This document shows, in pieces, positions 24,004 through 31,191 of a stretch of DNA of 64,000 nucleotides. The notes below the pieces were generated by a model. It saw only the letters and a program-made list of their open reading frames with translations, did not search any database and was not told the DNA's origin. The stretch spans positions 1 through 64,000 of the forward strand of contig CADAPC010000004.1 of assembly GCA_902789725.1 (NCBI GenBank), given 5' to 3'. A program made the position numbers and the translations under genes. Every line of letters starts with the position of its first letter. Within the stretch, counting starts at the first letter, position 1. Source of the stretch: an uncultured Bacteroidales bacterium. GTDB taxonomy: Bacteria; Bacteroidota; Bacteroidia; Bacteroidales; Bacteroidaceae.

Positions 24004-24962
24004 TTCTGTTCACTGATTATTCGTTCTACTTCTTTTTCTACTCTCGGATCATCATCATCTCTCAACGAAAGGACAAGGGAAAGGCGATCAACCCACTGGC
24101 TTTTGTCGCCCATTTTGCTGACAACAGGGTATTTCCATACCTCTATGATATAGTTGCCGTCATAGATGTTGGGATTCTCCATGACATCAGCCGACTTGAC
24201 GGCACGATATTCCTTGCTTGTCATCATTATCATCTCTTCCCGGTCACGATTAAGCATGGAATAATGTGCCAGGGCATTGATGCCGCATACGGGGTATTCC
24301 GCATCCAAGCGTATGTCATCGCAAAAGATGCGGTTCTCCACAGGTGACAGCAAGACGTTCTGAGCCTTGTCCCACAGTTCCTTGCCCTTCAACTCGAAGT
24401 GTACCACCTTGCTGCGCTGTCCGTTCTGAATCTTTTGACACAGTCCTACATCTTCAAGACAGGTGACACCCAACGTGACGCTTTCGTAAGAATATGGAAG
24501 CAACGGTGCAATATCCCTTGGCGACATTCCTTCAATACTGCCCACCTGTAGGTGATAGAGTAGTATGTATTGCGCCACAGGGGTCAATACTTCGGCAATC
24601 TTCCTGTTGCTTGTCTTCTCCAATGCTATGATGCCTGGCAGATGGGCATATTCCTCGGACATGACAAAGAAGACTCCTTTGTCTGCCAGTCTGTGTCGCT
24701 CGTAGGTGGGTCCGGGCGCAAGGATAAACACCGCAGGCAGTCCCAGGGCTTCGGTCAACCGCTTGCCCGTGATGGCGCAAGTCCGTGGAGAGGGATTGCC
24801 CTTCTTGGGCTCAACGAACAGCAGGGGCGTGCCTTGGTATGTGCCATCATAGAAACGGTATGAGAGTTTCTCGCCAACCGTGATGCCTTTCAGGCTTTCC
24901 TTGGCACGAGGTTCCACCTCAAAGCGTCTGCCCAATATCCTTATTTCTTTTTTCAATTCCAT
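23991..24962 (-). CDS. AbiEi-like winged-helix regulator/antitoxin candidate
   Basis: A 323-aa protein counted from ATG 24962. An in-frame ATG at 25067 lies upstream of the promoter box and is rejected. A winged-helix region (about residues 125-190) includes AQYILLYHLQ, MSPRDIAPLLPYSYESVTLGV and LEDVGLCQ. The C-terminal half contains GINALAHYSML, reminiscent of AbiEi. It is first in a three-gene operon, before a nucleotidyltransferase. AbiEi proteins repress their own operon by binding inverted repeats, and a perfect 8-bp-arm palindrome lies between promoter and start here. AbiEi homology is judged from architecture, not a search. Confidence 0.65.
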   Translation of the reverse strand: MELKKEIRILGRRFEVEPRAKESLKGITVGEKLSYRFYDGTYQGTPLLFVEPKKGNPSPRTCAITGKRLTEALGLPAVFILAPGPTYERHRLADKGVFFVMSEEYAHLPGIIALEKTSNRKIAEVLTPVAQYILLYHLQVGSIEGMSPRDIAPLLPYSYESVTLGVTCLEDVGLCQKIQNGQRSKVVHFELKGKELWDKAQNVLLSPVENRIFCDDIRLDAEYPVCGINALAHYSMLNRDREEMIMMTSKEYRAVKSADVMENPNIYDGNYIIEVWKYPVVSKMGDKSQWVDRLSLVLSLRDDDDPRVEKEVERIISEQKWKD

Positions 24963-24971
24963 TCTGCTACA

Positions 24972-24990
24972 TTTTAATAATGTATTAAAA
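24972..24990 (-). promoter_or_regulatory. Palindromic operator of the AbiE-type operon
   Basis: TTTTAATA-ATG-TATTAAAA, a perfect 8-bp inverted repeat with a 3-bp spacer, just downstream of the -7 box and overlapping the expected transcription start. It ends 10 bp before the ATG at 24962. This is the position expected for autorepression. Confidence 0.7.
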
Positions 24991-24995
24991 CGATG

Positions 24996-25003
24996 CAAAA
25001 ATA
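24996..25003 (-). promoter_or_regulatory. Promoter -7 box of the AbiE-type operon
   Basis: Minus-strand TATTTTTG matches TAnnTTTG. The -33 element is weak (CTTG about 19 nt upstream). Its position rules out the longer start at 25067. Confidence 0.6.
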
Positions 25004-25118
25004 AGGATAATAATTGAGAATCAAGCATGTTTGGGCGAAAAAGTGCAGATTTGATATGTAATTTCAATGCATTTGAGCCATTTTTGCATCAAATGATGGT
25101 GTTTTCGTCTTTATAATG

Positions 25119-26018
25119 TCATTCAGATGCCGTTCGTTTCTTCCTCATCAGATAGTCGTTGACATCCTTGTAGTCGGCATATCTGAAGGACTCGTCCGTC
25201 ACCCTGTACTCGAATACATTGCTGATGCTCTCAACCGTCTTGCGTCCTGCCTGGTCGTTGTCGAGGAAGCAATGGATGTGGGTGTAACGGTCAAGGTAAT
25301 GCAATGCCTGTTTGAGGTTGGCGACTGAGTTCAGTATCATATAGTCGCAAGGGCTTTCAACGACAAACCATCGGTCTTGCTGTTTAACGAGGGTCATATA
25401 AGCAAGGAAGTCCATGAAGCCCTCAAAGACCAGACAACCGTTTTGCCACTCGTTGAACGTATGGGCAAGCAGGGTGATGTCCTTATGCCCGATGCAGCCC
25501 TTGAAATAGGGATTGCGCACCTCATGTCCTTCACTCAGATTGCCAAAGGCAATGCCATAGTAATGTTTTTGCTCAACCTTGTAGTGTATCTCCCTGCAAT
25601 ACATCCTGCCAATGGTGATGTCTATCCGTCGGCTACTGAAATAGGACAGCAGAGAATGGTTGCTCAGTGGGAGCAGCTTCACATCGTTCATCTTGGTTGT
25701 CGTGTATTCCTTGGCTGCGATAGCGGTCTCGATTGCCTTATCCACAGTGGCAATACTCTTGGACGCAAGGTAGGCAAGGGCATCGGAAACGGATTGTTTG
25801 TTATACATACGCTTTACCAGCTCCACAAGGTCACCGCCCTCCTTAATGGCGTAGTCGTACCACAGGTTCTCCTTCTTGCTGACCTTGAACGATGCGGTCT
25901 TCTCGTCCTTGAAGGGTGACAGATACCAGTAGGCATTGCCCTTCTTCTTTTTCAGCGTTACATTCTCCTTGTCTAAGAAGTCTATAATGCTCAGTTTCTT
26001 CGATTGTTCAATATTCAT
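25119..26018 (-). CDS. Mobile-element primase (CHC2/Toprim type)
   Basis: A 299-aa protein. The N-terminal CHC2-like region (AYWYLSPFKDEKTASFKV, LWYDYAIKEGGDLVEL) lacks zinc cysteines, as is common in the primases of Bacteroides mobilizable elements. A Toprim domain follows at about residues 190-285 (CLVFEGFMDFLAYMT with the catalytic Glu, then HCFLDNDQAGRKT with DND). It makes primers for single-strand conversion or replication of the element. It is downstream of the helicase gene, separated by a 200-bp gap with direct repeats. Confidence 0.85.
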   Translation of the reverse strand: MNIEQSKKLSIIDFLDKENVTLKKKKGNAYWYLSPFKDEKTASFKVSKKENLWYDYAIKEGGDLVELVKRMYNKQSVSDALAYLASKSIATVDKAIETAIAAKEYTTTKMNDVKLLPLSNHSLLSYFSSRRIDITIGRMYCREIHYKVEQKHYYGIAFGNLSEGHEVRNPYFKGCIGHKDITLLAHTFNEWQNGCLVFEGFMDFLAYMTLVKQQDRWFVVESPCDYMILNSVANLKQALHYLDRYTHIHCFLDNDQAGRKTVESISNVFEYRVTDESFRYADYKDVNDYLMRKKRTASE

Positions 26019-26059
26019 TGTACTTTCATTTGTTCGGTTTTACTTTGTCCATGGAAACA

Positions 26060-26118
26060 GTTTACTTTACCCTTTCTCCTATATAGGCACACCCGTAAAC
26101 TAAACCATTTGCTAAACT
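26060..26118. repeat. Direct repeat A, candidate replication-origin iteron
   Basis: Starts GTTTACTTT and runs through CTATATAGG and CGTAAACTAAAC to GCTAAACT. It is repeated imperfectly at 26153-26214. The internal GTTTAC/GTAAAC arms could pair. Confidence 0.6.
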
Positions 26119-26152
26119 ACTTTTCCGCTTCCCAATTCAGCCTCCGATTTCG

Positions 26153-26214
26153 GTTTACTTTGGCCTTATTTCTTATATATAGGTACGGACGTAAACTAAA
26201 CTGGTTTCTGAACT
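26153..26214. repeat. Direct repeat B, candidate replication-origin iteron
   Basis: Second copy: GTTTACTTT, TATATATAGG, CGTAAACTAAAC, CTGAACT. It ends 4 bp before the helicase stop codon. Two long repeats with an AT-rich centre between helicase and primase genes suggest an origin; no experiment supports this. Confidence 0.6.
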
Positions 26215-26218
26215 GTTT

Positions 26219-27331
26219 TTATTCCTCTTCATGGAACAGGTCAATCTCGGCAGGTGTATATCCGAAATAGTAATGATTATCCCGCTTCACTATGAGCTTT
26301 TGCTCGTTAATCAGGTATTTCAGCATTTTGATGATGACGCTTCTGCCACGCTTAAAGCCAATGTCTGCATAGGCTTGCGTTAATTCCTCCACCATGCGAT
26401 CGAATCCTTTGATAGGTTTCTCCTTGAATGCAGCCGTCAGCGCCTCGTTATGCTGTTCGGATGTCAAGTCTTGGTAAGTAAACCTTGACGGTTGCTTGTC
26501 ACCTTCTTCCTTCTCCGGCGTGTGCTCGACAATCTCTGGCAACCCTTCCTCATTGACTGTAAAGGCAAACGGCTTGAACTCCTTCTCACGGATGTGCATC
26601 GCCTTCACCTCGCTGATGTCGGGATTGGTGGTGCTCTTGGTGATGACAAGCACCGTCTCTGCCTTGTTGTTCATCTCCGTACCGATATGCCCGCGCACGT
26701 TATTGTCGCCCTTGTTCTGATGCAATACGCAATGGATGTGCAGGTCATACTTTGATGACCATTCCATCATCTTGTTGATGACCTCGACCGATTCTCCCGC
26801 ATTGTTGATGTCGAGAAGCAGGTCTCTGATTCCGTCGATGATGACCAGTCCATAGCTTTGGTCTTGGGCAAGCGCATAGTCTATGACCTCTATCCTGACG
26901 GAGGGCGTGTACTCTCTCAGACAGATAAAGTCAAGGTTCTCGTTGTCGATGCTTGTAGGTAGACCAGCGAGCTTCAGGATGCGCTCCAGCACATTATGGC
27001 AGTGATAGCGGCTCTGCTCCGTATCTACATACAGTATCTTGCGTTTCCCCTCTGGCAGACTGGCGCGATAGTTCAGTACCTTGCCGTTGGCGAGGGAAGC
27101 GGCTACCAAGGCAGACACGTTGAAGGTCTTTTTCGCCTTTGCCTTACCAGTAGAAGCACTGAAGTTGCCCAATGTGGCTATGCTGGAATTATCAACCCAT
27201 ATAATCTGAGGAGGTGTTTTATAAGTATCTGTTGCCTTTATCAACGATTCGCTCAATATGCGATTGAGACGCTGTACTCCTTCCTCTTTTGAGTTAGGCT
27301 GTACATGTTTGTTATTTTCTTCCATTTTCAT
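26219..27331 (-). CDS. RepA-like RecA-fold helicase/ATPase of the element
   Basis: A 370-aa AAA_25/RepA-type ATPase. The P-loop region reads SASTGKAKAKKTF (about residues 58-70), where the second Gly of Walker A is replaced by Lys, a form I associate with Bacteroides mobilizable elements. Walker B is YGLVIIDGIRDLLLD near residue 155-170, with a following HCVLHQNK. The C-terminus is winged-helix-like. The start overlaps the stop of the upstream HTH gene (ATGA). It probably unwinds the element's origin, together with the primase encoded next. Confidence 0.82.
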   Translation of the reverse strand: MKMEENNKHVQPNSKEEGVQRLNRILSESLIKATDTYKTPPQIIWVDNSSIATLGNFSASTGKAKAKKTFNVSALVAASLANGKVLNYRASLPEGKRKILYVDTEQSRYHCHNVLERILKLAGLPTSIDNENLDFICLREYTPSVRIEVIDYALAQDQSYGLVIIDGIRDLLLDINNAGESVEVINKMMEWSSKYDLHIHCVLHQNKGDNNVRGHIGTEMNNKAETVLVITKSTTNPDISEVKAMHIREKEFKPFAFTVNEEGLPEIVEHTPEKEEGDKQPSRFTYQDLTSEQHNEALTAAFKEKPIKGFDRMVEELTQAYADIGFKRGRSVIIKMLKYLINEQKLIVKRDNHYYFGYTPAEIDLFHEEE

Positions 27332-27669
27332 TCTTTCGGATTATCAATTTCTATTTTCGTTACCATTCCAATGACCTCTTGTTTGTTTTGGAGCAGCCAC
27401 TTGTCGATTTCTTCTCTATTAAAATACAGCATTTTTCCCCTTGGCTTATAGTGTGGAACTTCTTTTGCGGCTGTAAGTTTGTATAGCAGGCTTTCAGAAA
27501 CACCAATATACTTACATGCTTCGTCAAACCCCAAGACGGTTTTGGTCTGCTTGACCATCTTCTCCAATTCCTCGATTCGCTCTATTAGTTTGTCAATAGG
27601 TCCCAAAGCCTCCAAACTGTCTTCTATTGCGACAATTCGCTCATAGAGTCTAAAATGTCTTTCATTCAT
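27328..27669 (-). CDS. HTH_17/excisionase-family DNA-binding protein
   Basis: A 113-aa protein with a coiled N-terminus (about 5-40) and a MerR/excisionase-type HTH (TVLGFDEACKYIGVSESLLYKLTAAKEVPHYKPRGK; about residues 42-80), then FNREEIDKWL. Coupled by ATGA overlap to the helicase gene. Such proteins often regulate excision or replication of Bacteroides mobilizable elements. Confidence 0.82.
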   Translation of the reverse strand: MNERHFRLYERIVAIEDSLEALGPIDKLIERIEELEKMVKQTKTVLGFDEACKYIGVSESLLYKLTAAKEVPHYKPRGKMLYFNREEIDKWLLQNKQEVIGMVTKIEIDNPKE

Positions 27670-27712
27670 GTGTCACGTACCTTAATTAAATTGTTTACAG
27701 ACAGTAGCACGG

Positions 27713-28081
27713 TTATATTAGCCGTCTATTCTTTCTTTGTGTAGATAGTACATATTCCTCTGCTTCTCTTTGAATCTCGTTCTTCGATTTGCCCTTGGTT
27801 CCTTGAAGCCATTCATCTATCTCAGATTTGAGGAACATGATGCGTTTGCCTCTCTTGTGAAACGGTATTTCCCGATTGCTTGTCCAGCAATATATGGTAT
27901 GCTCTACCGGATGTGTTGGGAGATAAGCACATAATTCAGCAACCGTAAACCATGTTTCTTCTTTTTCTGATTGAACAAGTTCATATATACCATCAATCTT
28001 GTCTTCTAATGATGACAGCTTTTTCAGTACCCCCGTTATAGCGTTGGGAATATCTTCAAATCTTATACTATTTTCTTCCAT
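27713..28081 (-). CDS. HTH_17/excisionase-family DNA-binding protein
   Basis: A 122-aa protein with the same layout as its neighbour: coiled N-terminus, then HTH with WFTVAELCAYLPTHPVEHTIYCWTSNREIPFHKRGKRIMFLKSEIDEWL split by an atypical loop. It is the first gene of the replication-type operon. A -7 box (minus-strand TAACTTTG, 28109-28116) lies 28 bp upstream of its start. Confidence 0.8.
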   Translation of the reverse strand: MEENSIRFEDIPNAITGVLKKLSSLEDKIDGIYELVQSEKEETWFTVAELCAYLPTHPVEHTIYCWTSNREIPFHKRGKRIMFLKSEIDEWLQGTKGKSKNEIQREAEEYVLSTQRKNRRLI

Positions 28082-28108
28082 GCTAATTATTTTTTATGAT
28101 TTTTGATG

Positions 28109-28116
28109 CAAAGTTA
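28109..28116 (-). promoter_or_regulatory. Promoter -7 box of the HTH-helicase operon
   Basis: Minus-strand TAACTTTG matches TAnnTTTG; the -33 element (TTTC at 28138-28141, spacing 21) is imperfect. A perfect 11-bp inverted repeat (AACGTGATAGT, 28146-28156 and 28174-28184) lies just upstream. Confidence 0.55.
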
Positions 28117-28145
28117 TGGGGAGACTGTCACTAAATAGAAAAAGT

Positions 28146-28184
28146 AACGTGATAGTAAGGCAGTATCAACCAAACTATCACGTT
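28146..28184 (-). terminator. Large hairpin between the 242-aa gene and the replication operon
   Basis: AACGTGATAGT / ACTATCACGTT around a 17-nt loop, followed on the minus strand by ACTTTTTC. It may terminate the upstream gene, or serve as an operator for the promoter next to it. Confidence 0.5.
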
Positions 28185-28214
28185 TTTACTTTCATTTAGC
28201 AGAATTATTGTGAT

Positions 28215-28943
28215 TTATTCCTCTCTTAATATCTGTTCGATGGATTTGCAGATGGCATATTGACTTGCTGTCATGGAAACGTTTCTTCTTATCCTTGAAA
28301 GAGAAGAGGAAAGACAACTTGAAGTTATGAATTTCTCTGTTCCATCCTTTTTGATACTGGTTAAGAAGCGACCTTCTCCCATGACATATTGCCAATTATT
28401 GTTTATCAAATGGTATTGAGCCATAGCGTCAAACAGTACGGCTACATTACGTACATTCTTTACACGGATAGATGCGTCCAAGTCGCACTTGAATAGGCGA
28501 CACAACTCGCTACGCACATCACTGTTGTCGGCAAAATCAAATATGTCGTGACTTTGGACAAGTTCTACCAACAAATCCATCTGTCTGTCTGACAATTGGC
28601 ATCCCAAAGTGAGGATGGACGATTTCTTTCGGGTAAGGATTGGCAGACCAGTACCCACATGTTGAAGAAACAACTCAATAAGTTCCTGCTTGGAATAATC
28701 TTCTTTTTTCTTGATTATTGACACACACTTAGAGTCTCTAAACAAAGTACCAATAATGCCAATTGCCATCTGTCGCGAGTTCTTACAACGTGCACAATCA
28801 CAGTCAATATATTGGTGACTGCGCTCAAATAGTTCTATGAAGTACTCTGTCTTCATATGATTCTTTTCAGCTTGAAGATACCAACTTCTTGCGATCTCAA
28901 ACAACTCATACAGTTCTCTGTAGAAGTCTTCTGTACACTCCAC
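28215..28943 (-). CDS. Unknown regulator-sized protein of the element
   Basis: A 242-aa soluble protein with a Cys pair cluster near residue 54 (DCDCARCKNS) and a C-terminal helical half (LSDRQMDLLVELVQSHDIFDF, VRSELCRLFKCDLDASIRVKNVRN). The latter resembles in style the C-terminal region of RteC, the excision regulator of CTnDOT-type elements, but I cannot confirm homology. It lies between the integrase operon and the replication operon. Its leader (28944-29005) carries a CTCTCTT/AAGAGAG hairpin. Confidence 0.5.
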   Translation of the reverse strand: MECTEDFYRELYELFEIARSWYLQAEKNHMKTEYFIELFERSHQYIDCDCARCKNSRQMAIGIIGTLFRDSKCVSIIKKKEDYSKQELIELFLQHVGTGLPILTRKKSSILTLGCQLSDRQMDLLVELVQSHDIFDFADNSDVRSELCRLFKCDLDASIRVKNVRNVAVLFDAMAQYHLINNNWQYVMGEGRFLTSIKKDGTEKFITSSCLSSSLSRIRRNVSMTASQYAICKSIEQILREE

Positions 28944-29105
28944 ATGTTTGTGGACACGCTTGCTCTCTTCAAAAAGAGAGAAGCCAAAAAAGGCTGTCTT
29001 TTTTCATTTTTATCTGTTTATTGTTATAAATGTTTGGTTTCCACGAAAGGTTAAAGTGCCAAAACAATAGCATCATTACATAGAATGTTGAAAATGAAAG
29101 GCACT

Positions 29106-29147
29106 AAAAACCACCTGTACAATAAAGGACTTATTGATACAAGTGGT
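29106..29147 (-). terminator. Terminator after the integrase
   Basis: Minus-strand ACCACTTGTA/TACAGGTGGT stem with an 18-nt loop and a TTTTT tail, 33 bp after the integrase stop. The rest of 28944-29179 contains no gene I can support. Confidence 0.6.
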
Positions 29148-29179
29148 CTTCTATACTAAGTGCTTACAAATGATAATCA

Positions 29180-30427
29180 CTATTCATCTATGTCCAACTT
29201 AAAAGCTTCTGTAGCTTCATCTTTCTTCTTGTCAATTACTTTTGCGTAGATTTGCGTGGTTTTTACATTGGTATGCCCTAACATTTTGCTTACGGTATAT
29301 ATGTCTGTACCGTTAGCCAATTGTAACGTTGCATAGGTGTGGCGGAAGCAATGAAAGGTGATGTGCTTGGTAATCCCTGATGCTTTTACCCACCGTTCCA
29401 AAGGCCTAGATATCCATGAAGGGTCAGGCAGTCCGGCAAACACCAACAGTTCTCCGTCTTTCTTGCGCTCACCGCAAAGCTTGTATGCCTGTGGCGATAT
29501 AGGCATGTATTCAACGCCCTTAGTCTTCTGCTGAGTGAAATTGAGACGGTACCCACCATTGTATTCTTCAACCTCTGACCATTTAAGCTTTTGAATATCG
29601 CTATGTCGCATTCCTGTCAGTGCAGAGAACAAGGCTGCCCGTTTTAGTATATCATCACACGGAGTCTTTGCCAATATATTAAGTTCTTCCAGTGACAGAT
29701 ACTCTCTTCGAGCACTCTGAAACATGATATTTTTAGCCTTGGCAGCAATATCACAATTCAGATAGCCATCCACGAAAGCTTGTTTGAGTGCCGCCTTGAA
29801 GATAGAGAAGTACGTCGATGCCGTATTCCTTGAAATAGTTCCTTTCTTAGAACCACCCTGCGGTGCCTTTATCAAGAAGGAACGGAATGCCTCAATATAC
29901 TTCATGTCAATCTGCGAGAACTGTATGTAGTCACACTTGGCAAACATTGACAACAGTGTGTGCAATCTGCGCCAGTTGACAACTATCGATTCTGACGCAG
30001 TTTCCTCTCTTTCTTTGATTAACTTCTCAATATACTCCAGAACATTGCATTTTGAGCGTTCGCTTTGTTCTGCCATTTCCATTTGCTGGTCAGTAAAGAG
30101 AGCCATGTTGTCGTACTCTTTTTGACGCAGGACTCGAACGCCATCCGCATAAAGGCAAGTTTCCATATCTTGCTTGGATTTACACTGAATAACGCCATTG
30201 TCATCTCGCTTGGGCTTGTACTTTATTCTACCAGCAACGGCTCGCTCGCTTCGTCGTTTATCCCATATAGGGGTAGTAATAGACCTCCTGAGATATTCAC
30301 GCACTCGTTTGGGTTTGTCATTTCCCGTCTCATAAACAGGATAAGCTTCAAGATAGATGAACCACTCATCTCTCCACTCACTTTTCTTTAATTTGACGGA
30401 GACTTTAGTATAATCTAATCTTTTCAT
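29180..30427 (-). CDS. Tyrosine integrase of the conjugative element
   Basis: A 415-aa integrase with an arm-binding N-terminus, SAM-like core-binding domain (about 130-230) and catalytic domain. All catalytic residues are visible: Arg274 (GMRHS), Lys301, His359 and Arg362 (HCFRH), His385 (LGH) and Tyr394 (QIYAK). It is coupled by ATGA overlap to the zinc-ribbon/HTH gene and lies at the element's right edge, facing inward, the usual arrangement for the gene that integrates and excises the element. It differs from the recombinase at 1282-2490, which has Tyr in place of the first box II His. Confidence 0.88.
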   Translation of the reverse strand: MKRLDYTKVSVKLKKSEWRDEWFIYLEAYPVYETGNDKPKRVREYLRRSITTPIWDKRRSERAVAGRIKYKPKRDDNGVIQCKSKQDMETCLYADGVRVLRQKEYDNMALFTDQQMEMAEQSERSKCNVLEYIEKLIKEREETASESIVVNWRRLHTLLSMFAKCDYIQFSQIDMKYIEAFRSFLIKAPQGGSKKGTISRNTASTYFSIFKAALKQAFVDGYLNCDIAAKAKNIMFQSARREYLSLEELNILAKTPCDDILKRAALFSALTGMRHSDIQKLKWSEVEEYNGGYRLNFTQQKTKGVEYMPISPQAYKLCGERKKDGELLVFAGLPDPSWISRPLERWVKASGITKHITFHCFRHTYATLQLANGTDIYTVSKMLGHTNVKTTQIYAKVIDKKKDEATEAFKLDIDE

Positions 30428-30990
30428 AATGGTTTTATATCTTTATAAAGTTTGTCTATTGATTCCTTGTGAGCATACACATAATTACCGATTTGCCGGG
30501 TCGGTATTGAGTATTTTCGTATATGAGCATACACGGTGCTGTCATCCAGATGAAATTTCTTGGAAATCTCACCTATTGTATAGCAATCCTCTGGTTCCAT
30601 GCGGTACATGGTAACTGGTTTCCTTGGCTTGGTGTCAAGCGGAGACTGTCTTAACGGAAACAGATTCATTAGTTCTCCTTTGCATACAAGTCGTATTCCT
30701 TTCTCTGGCTCAATGAAGGAAATCTTTTTCATGTAGATGAGCCTATAAATGGTTGAGCGGCTTGCACCAAACATAGCATACGCTTCCGTTATGCTGATAT
30801 ACTCTTTAGACTTGGGCATATTGCTTACAATCTTGTCCAGTTCAAGTTGGCGTTTTTCTTCATCATGCTTACGCTTCCACGCCACCTTGGAGCATTTGGG
30901 TGAACAATACCAGGACTCCAAAGTCCTTGCGAAGAACTCTTCTCCGCACACAGGACATTTCCGTACTATCTTATACTTTGCTACTGCCAT
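30424..30990 (-). CDS. Zinc-ribbon protein with two excisionase-type HTH domains
   Basis: A 188-aa protein. An N-terminal zinc site (CPVC...WYCSPKC, residues 14-38) is followed by a first HTH_17 domain (SITEAYAMFGASRSTIYRLI, about 67-86) and a second (YTIGEISKKFHLDDSTVYAHI, about 137-157). It overlaps the integrase start by 4 nt and is driven by the promoter at 31088-31119. A recombination directionality factor or regulator of the integrase is likely; two tandem excisionase domains in one chain is unusual. Confidence 0.78.
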   Translation of the reverse strand: MAVAKYKIVRKCPVCGEEFFARTLESWYCSPKCSKVAWKRKHDEEKRQLELDKIVSNMPKSKEYISITEAYAMFGASRSTIYRLIYMKKISFIEPEKGIRLVCKGELMNLFPLRQSPLDTKPRKPVTMYRMEPEDCYTIGEISKKFHLDDSTVYAHIRKYSIPTRQIGNYVYAHKESIDKLYKDIKPL

Positions 30991-31087
30991 AATTCATTCA
31001 TTTTGTAGTTCTTAATATCTATTCTTCTCATCATATCTACTTTTTCTTACAGGTACAAATAAGGTACAGATGTTTATAATAATAACG

Positions 31088-31119
31088 CAAAGATAGCAAT
31101 ATTATTGTGTACGGCCAAA
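31088..31119 (-). promoter_or_regulatory. Integrase operon promoter at the element edge
   Basis: Minus-strand TTTG (31116-31119), 20 nt, TATCTTTG (31088-31095): perfect Bacteroides promoter. The -33 box begins 8 bp from the dnaK terminator hairpin, so the attachment site must be very close. Between promoter and gene, GGTACA is repeated (31056-31061, 31068-31073 region), possibly a recombinase-binding site. Confidence 0.75.
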
Positions 31120-31126
31120 AACAAGA

Positions 31127-31157
31127 AAAGCGTGTAACTCATTGAGCTACACGCTTT
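31127..31157 (-). terminator. dnaK terminator
   Basis: AAAGCGTGTA / TACACGCTTT stem extended by CTC/GAG around ATT, with one mismatch, 35 bp after the dnaK stop, followed on the minus strand by TTCTTGTTTTTGG. Confidence 0.8.
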
Positions 31158-31191
31158 CCATTTGATATTGTATTCTTATTTCTCTATGTGC

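Noticed and set aside
24963..25067. 35-residue N-terminal extension of the AbiEi-like protein
   Set aside because: The promoter -7 box and palindrome lie inside it, so transcription begins after the upstream ATG.
28960..28990. CTCTCTT...AAGAGAG hairpin resembling the upxY inversion repeats
   Set aside because: Only a short pyrimidine/purine similarity; no second arm or promoter-bearing segment.
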